DNA of 64,000 bases, taken from the NCBI RefSeq assembly GCF_003052265.1, contig NZ_QANS01000004.1, positions 310,414-374,413 on the forward strand, read 5' to 3'. Positions 1-6,921 of the stretch are shown one piece after another. Made by a program: the position numbers and the translations under genes. The notes beneath the pieces are model-generated. The model was not told the DNA's origin and did no database searches. It saw only the letters and a list, made by a program, of their open reading frames with translations. The DNA comes from Stenotrophobium rhamnosiphilum (lineage in GTDB: Bacteria > Pseudomonadota > Gammaproteobacteria > Nevskiales > Nevskiaceae). Position 1 is the stretch's first letter. Each line of letters starts with the position of its first letter.

Positions 1-184
1 ATTTATGGTCGTCTCTTAGCGTCAAATGTGTAGGTAAATTCTCTGTAAAGCGACGGTATATTTTTAATTTAATAGTTTTATTTATATTATTAATCAAAAT
101 ATAACTTATAATTTATTATGAAAAGCGAGAGCGGAAGCCAAAAAACGGCATAATCCGCAAAAGCCTTAAGGAACCGCGAGACGG
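1..184 (+). promoter_or_regulatory. AT-rich upstream region of lptF with a consensus -10 box
   Basis: No gene is visible here. Roughly positions 58-120 are almost pure A/T, in contrast to the GC-richer genes around. A perfect TATAAT lies at 107-112; the hexamer 17 nt upstream is a poor -35, so the A/T tract may act as an UP-like element (inference). A possible ribosome binding sequence AAGGAA sits at about 167-172 before the lptF ATG at 185. In related genomes pepA lies divergently on the other side, but that gene is outside the window. Confidence 0.4.
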
Positions 185-1264
185 ATGAAGTTCGGAATTC
201 TTGATCGATATTTGCTGCGTGAAGCCGGTGGCGCTTGGCTGGCCGTAACGCTGGTTTTGATGTCGATCATGCTGGCCACGCGTTTTGCACGCTTTCTGGG
301 CGAAGCGGCAACCGGCATCCTGCCGCGAGAACTGCTGTTTAAAGTGGTCGCGCTGTCGAGCCTGCAGTATCTGGTGATCCTGATTCCGGTTTCCTTGTTG
401 CTGGCGATCATGCTGGCGATGGGCCGCCTTTATAAAGATAGCGAGATCGCAGCCATGAGCGGCTGCGGCGTCAGCATGAAGCAGTTGTACCGTCCCTTTA
501 TGGTGCTCGGTGTTGTGCTGACTTTATTGGCTTTGGTGCTATCGCTTTATATCGGTCCTTGGGCAGGCCGCACGGCCGAATATATTTCCAAGGACGCTGC
601 TCGATTCATTCAATACAACCCTTTTGAGGCAGGTCGCTTCAAAGAAGTGGGCGGTGGACGTGCCGTGGTGTACACCGGCGAAATGGATGCAAAAGGTGGC
701 CAGCTCACCACAGTATTTGCCCGTGTTCACGAAAAGGACGGCGATACGCTGGTGATTGCCAAGCATGGTCGTCAGCAAGCAAATCCGCTGACCGGCGAAC
801 GCGAAGTGACCCTGAGTGAAGGCTATCGTTATCGCGGTGAAGCTGGGCAGGCGCAATTTGATGTCATGCGCTTTGGCGAATTTACGACCTTTATTCAGCC
901 GCCCGATTTTGTATTCGTCAGCAACAAGCGCCGCCTGTATCAAACGAGTCATTTGTGGAATTCCAAAGACCCTAAAGATATGGCCGAGCTGCAATGGCGA
1001 TATGCGGCGCCACTGTCTGTATTGATTCTTGCATTGTTGGCTGTGCCGCTTTCGCACACCGCGCCACGCCAGGGACGCTATGGAAAATTGATTCTCGGCA
1101 TCCTCGTATATCTGGTCTACACGCAGCTCATTGCAGTGGGGCAAGCCTGGATTGCGAAAGAACAAGTTCCTGCTGGAATTGGCTTGTGGTGGACGCATGC
1201 GCTGATGTTGGCATTGGCGCTGTGGCTGGTCGCTAAACGCTCAGGCAAATTCAAACGCACATGA
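185..1264 (+). CDS. lptF: LPS export ABC transporter permease LptF
   Basis: 359 aa. LptF is one of the two inner-membrane permease subunits of the LptB2FG complex, which extracts lipopolysaccharide from the inner membrane and feeds it to the periplasmic Lpt bridge. The sequence shows the YjgP/YjgQ family layout: an N-terminal amphipathic start (MKFGILDRYLLRE), three membrane segments within about the first 125 residues, a periplasmic beta-jellyroll-like region at about 130-265, then three more membrane segments to the end. The motif with MGRLYKDSEIAAMSGCG around residue 80-100 matches the cytoplasmic coupling region that contacts LptB. The stop overlaps the lptG start (ATGA), so the two are translationally coupled. 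Length is normal for the family. Confidence 0.95.
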   Translation: MKFGILDRYLLREAGGAWLAVTLVLMSIMLATRFARFLGEAATGILPRELLFKVVALSSLQYLVILIPVSLLLAIMLAMGRLYKDSEIAAMSGCGVSMKQLYRPFMVLGVVLTLLALVLSLYIGPWAGRTAEYISKDAARFIQYNPFEAGRFKEVGGGRAVVYTGEMDAKGGQLTTVFARVHEKDGDTLVIAKHGRQQANPLTGEREVTLSEGYRYRGEAGQAQFDVMRFGEFTTFIQPPDFVFVSNKRRLYQTSHLWNSKDPKDMAELQWRYAAPLSVLILALLAVPLSHTAPRQGRYGKLILGILVYLVYTQLIAVGQAWIAKEQVPAGIGLWWTHALMLALALWLVAKRSGKFKRT

Positions 1265-2325
1265 ACAAGATCGACCGCTACATCATCGCTCACATCTTTG
1301 GCTTCACCGCGATCGTCGGGCTGGCCTTGCTAGCGATTTACACCTTCATCGGTTTTGTTTCCAACATCGACAGCACCGGGCAGGGTAGCTTCGGCGTTTT
1401 GCAGTTGCTGATTTACACCGTGCTGCAAATGCCTAGCGGTCTGTACACGCTGCTGCCGATCATCGCCATGCTCGGTACCTTGATGGGGCTGGGTGCTTTG
1501 GCAGGTCAGAGTGAATTGACTGCGATGCGCGCTGCCGGTGTTTCGCTAATACGCATTGGTCGCGCGACGATGATGGCGGGTGTCGTGCTCGGTTTGTTGG
1601 GCTTATTTTTGGGTGATTGGGTGGCGCCAGCCGGTATTCGCGCTGCCGAAGCTTATAAAGCACGTGAACGTTCAGGAACGCAGCCGGGCTTGCATGGTCA
1701 ATCGGTGTGGCTGCGTGATGGCGATAATATTTTTCACATTAAGCGTTTGATTGCTGAAAACCACATTGCAGACGTCGAGATTTTTCGCCTGACACCTGAT
1801 CTGCGTTTAAGCGCGAGCATGCACGTCGAAGATGGTGTTTATCAGGATGGCGGTTGGCGTCTCACGGGTGTTCGTCAAACTGAACTCACGGCGGAGTCGA
1901 CAACAACCTCAACCATTCCTTCGATGGATTGGAGCGGCACGCTTTCGCCTGAAGTGCTGCGTTTGTTTGTGCTTGAAGCGCAGAGCTTGACCATGCCGGG
2001 CTTGGTTCGCTTGATCGATTATCTCGAAGTGAATCGTCTTGATTCCGCCGAATATCGAATGGAACTTTGGCGCAAGCTGATGGCGCCCATCACTGTGATG
2101 GCGATGATGCTGTTCGCGATCCCATTTGTGCTCGGCTCGCTACGCAGCAGCGGTGCAGGGCAGCGCTTGCTGATCGGCATCTTGGTCGGCGTTGGTTTCT
2201 ACGTGATCAACGAAGTCTCGGCCAACCTTGGACAGATTTATCACTGGCCTCCGTTCTTGGCGGCTGCAGTGCCGAGCATCGTGCTGTCGCTGAGTGGCGC
2301 TTACCGTTTAGCTAAAGCGCGTTAG
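1261..2325 (+). CDS. lptG: LPS export ABC transporter permease LptG
   Basis: 354 aa. Second permease subunit of LptB2FG, partner of the upstream LptF. It begins MNKIDRYIIAHIFGF, typical of LptG, with a paired N-terminal transmembrane region, the MGLGALAGQSELTAMRAAG cytoplasmic coupling segment near residues 75-95, a periplasmic jellyroll of about 130 residues and three C-terminal membrane segments (for example around MAPITVMAMMLFAIPFVLG). It overlaps lptF by 4 nt and ends 26 nt before a small secreted-protein gene. The lptF-lptG-RDD order is common in gammaproteobacteria; here an extra small gene is inserted before RDD, which lies on the other strand. Confidence 0.95.
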   Translation: MNKIDRYIIAHIFGFTAIVGLALLAIYTFIGFVSNIDSTGQGSFGVLQLLIYTVLQMPSGLYTLLPIIAMLGTLMGLGALAGQSELTAMRAAGVSLIRIGRATMMAGVVLGLLGLFLGDWVAPAGIRAAEAYKARERSGTQPGLHGQSVWLRDGDNIFHIKRLIAENHIADVEIFRLTPDLRLSASMHVEDGVYQDGGWRLTGVRQTELTAESTTTSTIPSMDWSGTLSPEVLRLFVLEAQSLTMPGLVRLIDYLEVNRLDSAEYRMELWRKLMAPITVMAMMLFAIPFVLGSLRSSGAGQRLLIGILVGVGFYVINEVSANLGQIYHWPPFLAAAVPSIVLSLSGAYRLAKAR

Positions 2326-2351
2326 CTGTCGTAGCAATAGGAATCTCGCTT

Positions 2352-2729
2352 ATGCGCGCAATCATCGTCGTTGCATTATTTGCAGTGAGCACTACATGTG
2401 CAGCACAAGGTCCAGACATTCTTGCGATATACGATCAGTTCGTGACTTCGCGCGCTGCTACGGCCAAATGTGTATCTCCCCCGCCGGAATCTCTCGGTCG
2501 ATTTCTTACGAACTTTAAGATGGTCTCGGGATACGCGGCGCAGGAAGTGAAGAATCGCCGGCCCAAGATGACGGTGAAGCAAGTCCAAGCGCTTATGAAA
2601 GGTCGGACGGCTGCTATCACATCAAGTGTTAATTCTTTGGTCGCAGAAAAAGGTTGTAGTAATCCTGACATTCAACAGCTGGTGCGTCGCTTTGAGGTTC
2701 AGGCCCAACCGATACCCGGAAAGCGATAG
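2352..2729 (+). CDS. small secreted protein of unknown function
   Basis: 125 aa, family not recognised. The first 18-19 residues form a Sec-type signal peptide (MRAIIVVALFAVSTTCAAQ) with a likely AxA cleavage before Q19; the Cys in it is not in a lipobox context. The mature part is predicted helical, basic and hydrophilic, and carries just two cysteines, C40 and C102, which could form one disulfide in the periplasm. A good AGGAA ribosome binding site lies 8 nt before the ATG, and the gene follows lptG on the same strand with a 26-nt gap, so it may be co-transcribed. No catalytic motif is visible. No function can be assigned. Confidence 0.7.
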   Translation: MRAIIVVALFAVSTTCAAQGPDILAIYDQFVTSRAATAKCVSPPPESLGRFLTNFKMVSGYAAQEVKNRRPKMTVKQVQALMKGRTAAITSSVNSLVAEKGCSNPDIQQLVRRFEVQAQPIPGKR

Positions 2730-2789
2730 CTAATCACTGGTTCCAGTCGACATATTCGCTTTGTCGAGAATCCAGACTTGAATTAGCTG

Positions 2790-3227
2790 CTAGCTCGCCT
2801 TTGGAACAAAAACGACTTCGGTATCTGCAGCAATGTCATGCCAGCTGCGCTTGCGGCGATCGATTAAGCACCAGAGCATTCCCAGACCCAGCACGCTCAA
2901 AGAAAAAATGGAGATGGCGAAACGCAACATTGCGTTCGCCCAATTGACGCTGCGGCCATCTGAGCGTTGTACTTGAATGCGCCAGGCACGCATGCCCAAT
3001 GTTTGTCCGCCGTGTGTCCAAAACCAGCCGTAGAACCCAAACGTGATCGCGAACATGTAGGCGCGCATGAACGTTGGCGGTAGCGCGCCTTGTGCGCCGA
3101 GCAAATGTGAAACGGCCCAGGCAGTAAACGTGGCTGAAAGCCACAGGCCGAGCAGTAGAAGAATGTCGTAAGCGGAAGCGGCCAGACGGCGCCAGAGTGG
3201 GGCCGGGGTCAGCAGTATCTCGGACAT
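2790..3227 (-). CDS. RDD family inner-membrane protein
   Basis: 145 aa from the ATG at 3227 (MSEILLTPAPLWRRLAASAYD). The reading frame stays open upstream to 3425, but that extension runs through tRNA-like repeats and has no RDD homology, so 3227 is preferred. RDD domain features: the R-R-x-x-A-x-x-Y-D start of the first helix, a first membrane segment around DILLLLGLWLSATFTAWAV, a second around MFAITFGFYGWFWTHGGQTLGMRAWRIQV with the typical G-Q-T-x-G-M motif, and a third around FAISIFSLSVLGLGMLWCL, ending RKRSWHDIAADTEVV. RDD proteins are small membrane proteins, some implicated in cation transport; the role here is unknown. It lies downstream of tRNA-Glu and its repeats on the same strand and might be read from the tRNA promoter. 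Confidence 0.85.
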   Translation of the reverse strand: MSEILLTPAPLWRRLAASAYDILLLLGLWLSATFTAWAVSHLLGAQGALPPTFMRAYMFAITFGFYGWFWTHGGQTLGMRAWRIQVQRSDGRSVNWANAMLRFAISIFSLSVLGLGMLWCLIDRRKRSWHDIAADTEVVFVPKAS

Positions 3228-3252
3228 GGGCTCACAGAGGTTGATGAGCGCA

Positions 3253-3268
3253 CCTGCCAGTCGGCAGG
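3253..3268 (-). other. short perfect hairpin after the tRNA-like repeats
   Basis: CCTGCC (3253-3258) and GGCAGG (3263-3268) form a 6-bp perfect stem with a 4-nt loop, between the last tRNA-like repeat and the RDD gene on the minus strand. There is no U-run after it, so it is not a standard terminator; it could be a processing or 3'-end stability structure for the tRNA transcript. Confidence 0.35.
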
Positions 3269-3278
3269 GCAAATTTAA

Positions 3279-3433
3279 TGGCGCTCGTGCCGGGATTCGA
3301 AACCGCCGGAATAAGTGCCAAGCCTTGAGAGGGCCCCGCCTTTTCGCATGAAACTTTGTGGCGCTCCTACCGGGATTTGAACCCGGCGGAATAAGTGCAG
3401 GCCTTGAGAGGGCCCGTCTTTCCACAAACTTTG
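3279..3433 (-). repeat. two tandem degenerate copies of the tRNA-Glu 3' part
   Basis: Immediately downstream of tRNA-Glu (minus strand) are two further copies of its anticodon arm, T arm, 3' acceptor strand and CCA. The CCA complements lie at 3434-3436 (true tRNA), 3359-3361 and 3279-3281, spaced 75 and 80 bp. Both copies keep the CTCTCAA anticodon loop in a pairable stem, but lack the 5' acceptor strand and the D arm, and carry an inserted ACTTATTCCG-type segment where the variable region should be. The first copy keeps a perfect T arm (CCGGG/CCCGG); the second is more decayed. Because both 5' parts are missing they cannot fold as tRNAs. They resemble the rtT repeats behind E. coli tyrT, or residual att duplications from integrative elements; no integrase is present here. 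Confidence 0.85.
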
Positions 3434-3509
3434 TGGCGCTCCTACCGGGATTCGAACCCGGGTTTAGGCCTTGAGAGGGCCCCGTCCTAGGCCTCTAGAC
3501 GATAGGAGC
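3434..3509 (-). tRNA. tRNA-Glu (anticodon CTC)
   Basis: 76 nt including an encoded CCA (complement TGG at 3434-3436). On the minus strand the 5' acceptor strand GCTCCTA pairs with TAGGAGC; the D-arm region has the TCGTCTAGAGGCCTAGGAC pattern typical of bacterial tRNA-Glu; the anticodon stem GGGCC/GGCCT closes the loop CTCTCAA, giving anticodon CTC (reads GAG); the T arm is CCGGG-TTCGAAT-CCCGG. E. coli has only the TTC isoacceptor, so a second tRNA-Glu must be expected elsewhere in this genome to read GAA. Confidence 0.95.
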
Positions 3510-3533
3510 GTGCGAGAGGGCAAAGCGGCGGGT

Positions 3534-3562
3534 ATCATACGCAGCAGCAGTGCCAGTCACAA
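3534..3562 (-). promoter_or_regulatory. tRNA-Glu promoter
   Basis: On the minus strand TTGTGA (complement of 3557-3562) and TATGAT (complement of 3534-3539) are separated by 17 nt, and are followed by a GC-rich discriminator (ACCCGCCGC) as is typical of stable-RNA promoters under stringent control. Predicted start is about 15-20 nt before the tRNA 5' end. Confidence 0.65.
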
Positions 3563-3585
3563 GGCGAGCACAACGAAAAAGTATC

Positions 3586-3601
3586 AGGAATTTAAGTCAT
3601 T
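3586..3601 (+). promoter_or_regulatory. Shine-Dalgarno and AUU start codon of pcnB
   Basis: AGGAA at 3586-3590, eight nucleotides, then ATT at 3599-3601. The stop codon TAA at 3593-3595 is in frame directly upstream, so no earlier start can produce the conserved N-terminal segment. AUU initiation is discriminated against by IF3 and keeps PcnB levels low in E. coli; the same limit probably applies here (inference). Confidence 0.7.
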
Positions 3602-4906
3602 ACCGAACCAACACGCATTCCGCGCGCGGAGCATTCAATCTCCCGTTCGCAGATCTCACAGGGCACGCTCAAGGTGCTCTATACCCTTAAGGATGCCGGT
3701 TACGAGGCCTATATGGTCGGCGGCGGCGTGCGCGATCTGTTGGCGGGTCTGGAGCCTAAAGACTTTGATATCGCGACCAACGCCCATCCGGATCAGGTCA
3801 AGGCGATCTTCCGTTCTTGCCGTTTAGTCGGACGTCGTTTTGTGATCTGCCATGTACGTCATGGCAACGAAATTTCTGAAGTCACCACGTTCCGCGGTCC
3901 GATCACGGACGAGCATGAGCGTGACGACACCGGCCGCATTCTCAATGACAACGAATACGGCACGCTTGAGGAAGATGCGTTCCGTCGCGACTTCACGATC
4001 AATGCGCTGTACTACGACATCCGTGATTTTTCGATTATTGATTTCGCTGATGGCTTGACGGATATGAAGCGTGGCGTGATTCGTCTGATCGGCGATCCCG
4101 AACTGCGCTATCGCGAAGATGCGGTGCGCATGCTGCGTGCGGTGCGTATTGCCAACAAAATGAACTTCAAGCTGGATGGTCCAACGGCCAAGCCGATTCC
4201 GAAACTGGCGCCACTGCTTGCGGAAATTCCGGCAGCACGTTTGTTTGATGAAGTGCTGAAGGTGATGCTGAATAAGCAGGCTGTGAATAACTTCCTGCAA
4301 CTGCGTGAGCTGGGTCTGTTTGCTCAGCTGTTTCCGCAGACTGAAAAAGCGATTGAAGATGCGCGCAGTTACAACTTTGTTGTTGGCGCGTTGCTGAATA
4401 CTGCTGATCGAATGAAGAACGATGCCTCAGTGAGCCCAGCGTTTTTCTACGCTGCGTTGCTGTGGCCGCCAGTGGTTGCGCGTATGCGTGATTTGATTGT
4501 GCGCCAGAACGTGCATCCGAATGTGGCGAGCGTTCAGGCCTGCGAAGAAGTGCTTGCAATGGCTGTGCAACGTATCGCGATTCCTAAGCGTTTCTCTTTG
4601 CCGATGCGCGAAATCTGGCAGATGCAGCCGCGCTTTGAAATGCGTAAAGGTGGTCGTGCAAAACGTCTGCTGACGCATCCGCGTTTCCGCGCTGCTTATG
4701 ATTTTCTGTTGCTGCGCGCGCAAGCGGGCGAAGCGCCGAAAGAACTTGCAGACTGGTGGACGCAGGCGCAAGTCGGTACGCAGTTGCCGCCGGTTCGTGA
4801 AGAGGCTGTTGATAGTGCAGACGGTCCTGTCAGCACGGAAGGTGCCGCGCCTGTGCGCAAGCGCCGTCGTCGTGGCGGTCGTCGCAACAAGAAACCAACG
4901 CCTTAA
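3599..4906 (+). CDS. pcnB: poly(A) polymerase I, apparent AUU start
   Basis: Adds 3' poly(A) tails to RNAs, marking them for decay. Motifs: GGGVRDLL and KDFDIATNA (nucleotidyltransferase DxD), CRLVGRRFVICHV, RRDFTINALYYD, the R-Y-R-E-D-A-V-R-M-L-R-A-V-R RNA-binding motif, and a basic tail (KRRRRGGRRNKK). The first conventional start is the GTG at 3674, but family-conserved sequence continues upstream in frame (IPRAEHSISRSQISQGTLK, compare IPREQHAISRKDISENALK in E. coli). An in-frame TAA at 3593-3595 limits this extension. The only plausible initiator between them is ATT at 3599, with AGGAA at 3586-3590 correctly spaced. E. coli pcnB is also known to start at AUU. From 3599 the product is 435 aa. 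Confidence 0.93.
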   Translation: MTEPTRIPRAEHSISRSQISQGTLKVLYTLKDAGYEAYMVGGGVRDLLAGLEPKDFDIATNAHPDQVKAIFRSCRLVGRRFVICHVRHGNEISEVTTFRGPITDEHERDDTGRILNDNEYGTLEEDAFRRDFTINALYYDIRDFSIIDFADGLTDMKRGVIRLIGDPELRYREDAVRMLRAVRIANKMNFKLDGPTAKPIPKLAPLLAEIPAARLFDEVLKVMLNKQAVNNFLQLRELGLFAQLFPQTEKAIEDARSYNFVVGALLNTADRMKNDASVSPAFFYAALLWPPVVARMRDLIVRQNVHPNVASVQACEEVLAMAVQRIAIPKRFSLPMREIWQMQPRFEMRKGGRAKRLLTHPRFRAAYDFLLLRAQAGEAPKELADWWTQAQVGTQLPPVREEAVDSADGPVSTEGAAPVRKRRRRGGRRNKKPTP

Positions 4907-4947
4907 GCCTGACGCGTTTTCGCGTTTGAGCATTTGCGGTCTCGTCT

Positions 4948-5433
4948 ATGTCTATCGCCTACATTGCACTCGGTGCCAACCTTGGCCAGCCTGCGCAGCA
5001 GTTGCGTGCGGCACTGCTTGCCTTGGCGCGAGTGCCAGAGCTTGAGCTGTTGGCGCAATCGCCGTTGTATCGCACGGCTCCGTTGGGGCCTGCGGATCAA
5101 CCGCATTACTGCAATGCGGTTTGCAAAGTAAAAACCAATCTCACGCCAGAAGCTTTGTTGGAACAGCTTTTAGCACTGGAGCGTGCGGCTGGTCGTTTGC
5201 GCAGCGAAGATCGTTGGGGGGCGCGTTTGTTGGACCTCGATCTATTGCATGTTGAAGGTGAGCAGCGTGATACGCCGCAACTGCAACTGCCGCATCCTGG
5301 GATTGCGCAAAGAAATTTCGTGCTTACTCCTTTAGCTGATGTTGCGCCAATGCTACTTATTCCAAATGTTGGACGCGTCGATGAATTGGCTCAGAAGCTG
5401 GGGCGCTCTGGCTTAGAGCCTTGGTCTGAATGA
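4948..5433 (+). CDS. folK: HPPK, 6-hydroxymethyl-dihydropterin pyrophosphokinase
   Basis: 161 aa. Transfers pyrophosphate from ATP to 6-hydroxymethyl-7,8-dihydropterin in folate synthesis. Family hallmarks: start with YIALGANLGQPAQQL, the SPLYRTAPLGPADQPHYCNAV segment, and the catalytic signature R-S-E-D-R-W-G-A-R-L-L-D-L-D-L-L around residue 85-100 containing the metal-binding Asp pair, followed by LPHPGIAQRNFVLTPLADVAP. Full length for the family. It sits 41 nt after pcnB, the usual arrangement, and its stop overlaps the start of the next gene (ATGA). Confidence 0.95.
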   Translation: MSIAYIALGANLGQPAQQLRAALLALARVPELELLAQSPLYRTAPLGPADQPHYCNAVCKVKTNLTPEALLEQLLALERAAGRLRSEDRWGARLLDLDLLHVEGEQRDTPQLQLPHPGIAQRNFVLTPLADVAPMLLIPNVGRVDELAQKLGRSGLEPWSE

Positions 5434-6059
5434 GTTACATCGCGATCGAAGGACCGATCGGCGTAGGTAAAACTACGTTGGCGCGCCAGCTTGCGAATGA
5501 TCTAGGTGCCAGCCTGTTGCTGGAGCGGCCCGAGGACAATCCATTCCTGCCGCGTTTTTATCGCGAGCCAGCCAGCGGTGCATTGCCAGCGCAACTCACG
5601 TTTTTATTGCAACGCGCCGGTCAGGCGGAGCAACTGCAACAGCACGATCTTTTTGCCAGTGATTGCGTGGCTGATTTCCTGTTTGAAAAAGATCGCCTCT
5701 TTGCGCAACTCACGCTGGGCCATGTGGACTACGCCTTGTACATGCAGGTGTTCGAGCGTCTCGCGTGGGATGTGCCGCCGCCAGATTGCGTGATCTATCT
5801 GACTGCGCCAGTCCAAATCCTTCACGAGCGCATTGCGATTCGTGGTCGCGACTACGAATCCACGATCAGCGGCTCGTATTTGGCTGATCTGAGTGCGCTT
5901 TATGGTCAATATTTCCGCAATTACGCGGTGGCGCCAGTGATTGAGATCGATACATCTCGCTTCGATTTCGTGAATGAACCCAGTCATTACGCGGAGTTGC
6001 GTGCGGCACTGGATAAGCGTGCCCCGTATACCCAACTGCCCGCCGGGCTTTTGTTATAG
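5430..6059 (+). CDS. deoxynucleoside kinase family protein
   Basis: 209 aa. Contains a P-loop at the extreme N terminus (IEGPIGVGKTT, residues 6-16), the ERPEDNPFL segment with the substrate-base-contacting Glu, a DRLFAQL-like motif and an ERIAIRGRDYE lid with arginines typical of the dNK/TK2 family (dGK/dCK-like). Such enzymes phosphorylate deoxynucleosides for salvage. A dNK-like gene between folK and panB is a recurrent arrangement in gammaproteobacteria, but why it sits in a folate/pantothenate operon and which nucleoside it prefers cannot be told from sequence. It overlaps folK by 4 nt and is followed by panB after 23 nt. Confidence 0.88.
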   Translation: MSYIAIEGPIGVGKTTLARQLANDLGASLLLERPEDNPFLPRFYREPASGALPAQLTFLLQRAGQAEQLQQHDLFASDCVADFLFEKDRLFAQLTLGHVDYALYMQVFERLAWDVPPPDCVIYLTAPVQILHERIAIRGRDYESTISGSYLADLSALYGQYFRNYAVAPVIEIDTSRFDFVNEPSHYAELRAALDKRAPYTQLPAGLLL

Positions 6060-6082
6060 TCGCGCCGCATTTCAACGAGCCC

Positions 6083-6904
6083 ATGCGCATGGAACCCATA
6101 AAGCCCGTCAACGTTGCCGAATTGCGCCGCATGCGCGAAGCCGGCGAAAAGATCACTGCACTGACCTGCTACGACGCCAGCTTTGCTTTGCTGGAAGATC
6201 GCGCGGGCGTGGATGTCATTCTGGTGGGCGACTCGCTCGGCATGGTGATTCAAGGTGGAAACACCACGACGCCAGTGACGGTTAACGACATCGTTTACCA
6301 CTCACGCTGTGTTGCACCTCACCTCAAGCGCGCATTTCTCGTTGCCGACTTGCCGTTTCTTTCTTACGCCACGCTGGAGCGCGCACTCGACGCTTCGCAG
6401 CGCATGATGCAAGAAGGCGGCGCGAAGATGGTGAAGCTGGAAGGCGGACGTGAGCAAGCCAATATCGTTGAGTACCTCGCGATTCGCGGCGTTCCGGTTT
6501 GTGCGCATTTGGGTTTGCAGCCGCAGTTCATTCACAAAGTTGGCGCATTCAAAGTACAGGGGCGTGAAGAGGCTGCTGCCGAAATCATGCTTCAGGACGC
6601 GAAGGTGCTGACCGAAGCGGGGGCTGATTTGCTGGTGCTGGAATGCGTGCCTTCGTCTCTGGGCAAGCGCATCGCCGAAGCATCCAAGGTGCCGGTCATT
6701 GGCATCGGTGCCGGCCCAGATACGCACGGACAAATTTTGGTGCTGCACGACATCCTGAACATCTCACCGATGGTCACGATTGGTCGCAAGCCGCGTTTCG
6801 TGCAGAACTTTATGGAAGGTGCGCCGGATATTGAATCCGCAGTGCGTGCCTACGTACAAGCTGTTAAAACCAGCAAATACCCCGCACCTGAGCACTGCTT
6901 CTAA
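6083..6904 (+). CDS. panB: 3-methyl-2-oxobutanoate hydroxymethyltransferase
   Basis: 273 aa. Transfers a hydroxymethyl group from 5,10-methylene-tetrahydrofolate to alpha-ketoisovalerate, giving ketopantoate, the first step of pantothenate synthesis. Motifs: ITALTCYDASFA, VDVILVGDSLGMVIQG (metal-binding DS), YHSRCV, the VKLEGG substrate motif, GHLGLQPQ-like CAHLGLQPQ, LLVLECVPSSLG with the catalytic Glu, and IGIGAGPDTHGQILV. An ATG two codons in (6089) is an alternative start. The folK-dNK-panB-panC order couples a folate-dependent enzyme with folate synthesis. Confidence 0.96.
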   Translation: MRMEPIKPVNVAELRRMREAGEKITALTCYDASFALLEDRAGVDVILVGDSLGMVIQGGNTTTPVTVNDIVYHSRCVAPHLKRAFLVADLPFLSYATLERALDASQRMMQEGGAKMVKLEGGREQANIVEYLAIRGVPVCAHLGLQPQFIHKVGAFKVQGREEAAAEIMLQDAKVLTEAGADLLVLECVPSSLGKRIAEASKVPVIGIGAGPDTHGQILVLHDILNISPMVTIGRKPRFVQNFMEGAPDIESAVRAYVQAVKTSKYPAPEHCF

Positions 6905-6921
6905 GCGCTGCGTTTGATCTC

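Noticed and set aside
3228-3425. N-terminal extension of the RDD protein (open frame to 3425)
   Set aside because: It translates through the tRNA-like repeats, has no RDD homology, and the ATG at 3227 begins the family-like sequence.
3279-3433. Additional functional tRNA-Glu genes
   Set aside because: Both copies lack the 5' acceptor strand and D arm, so they cannot fold into tRNAs.
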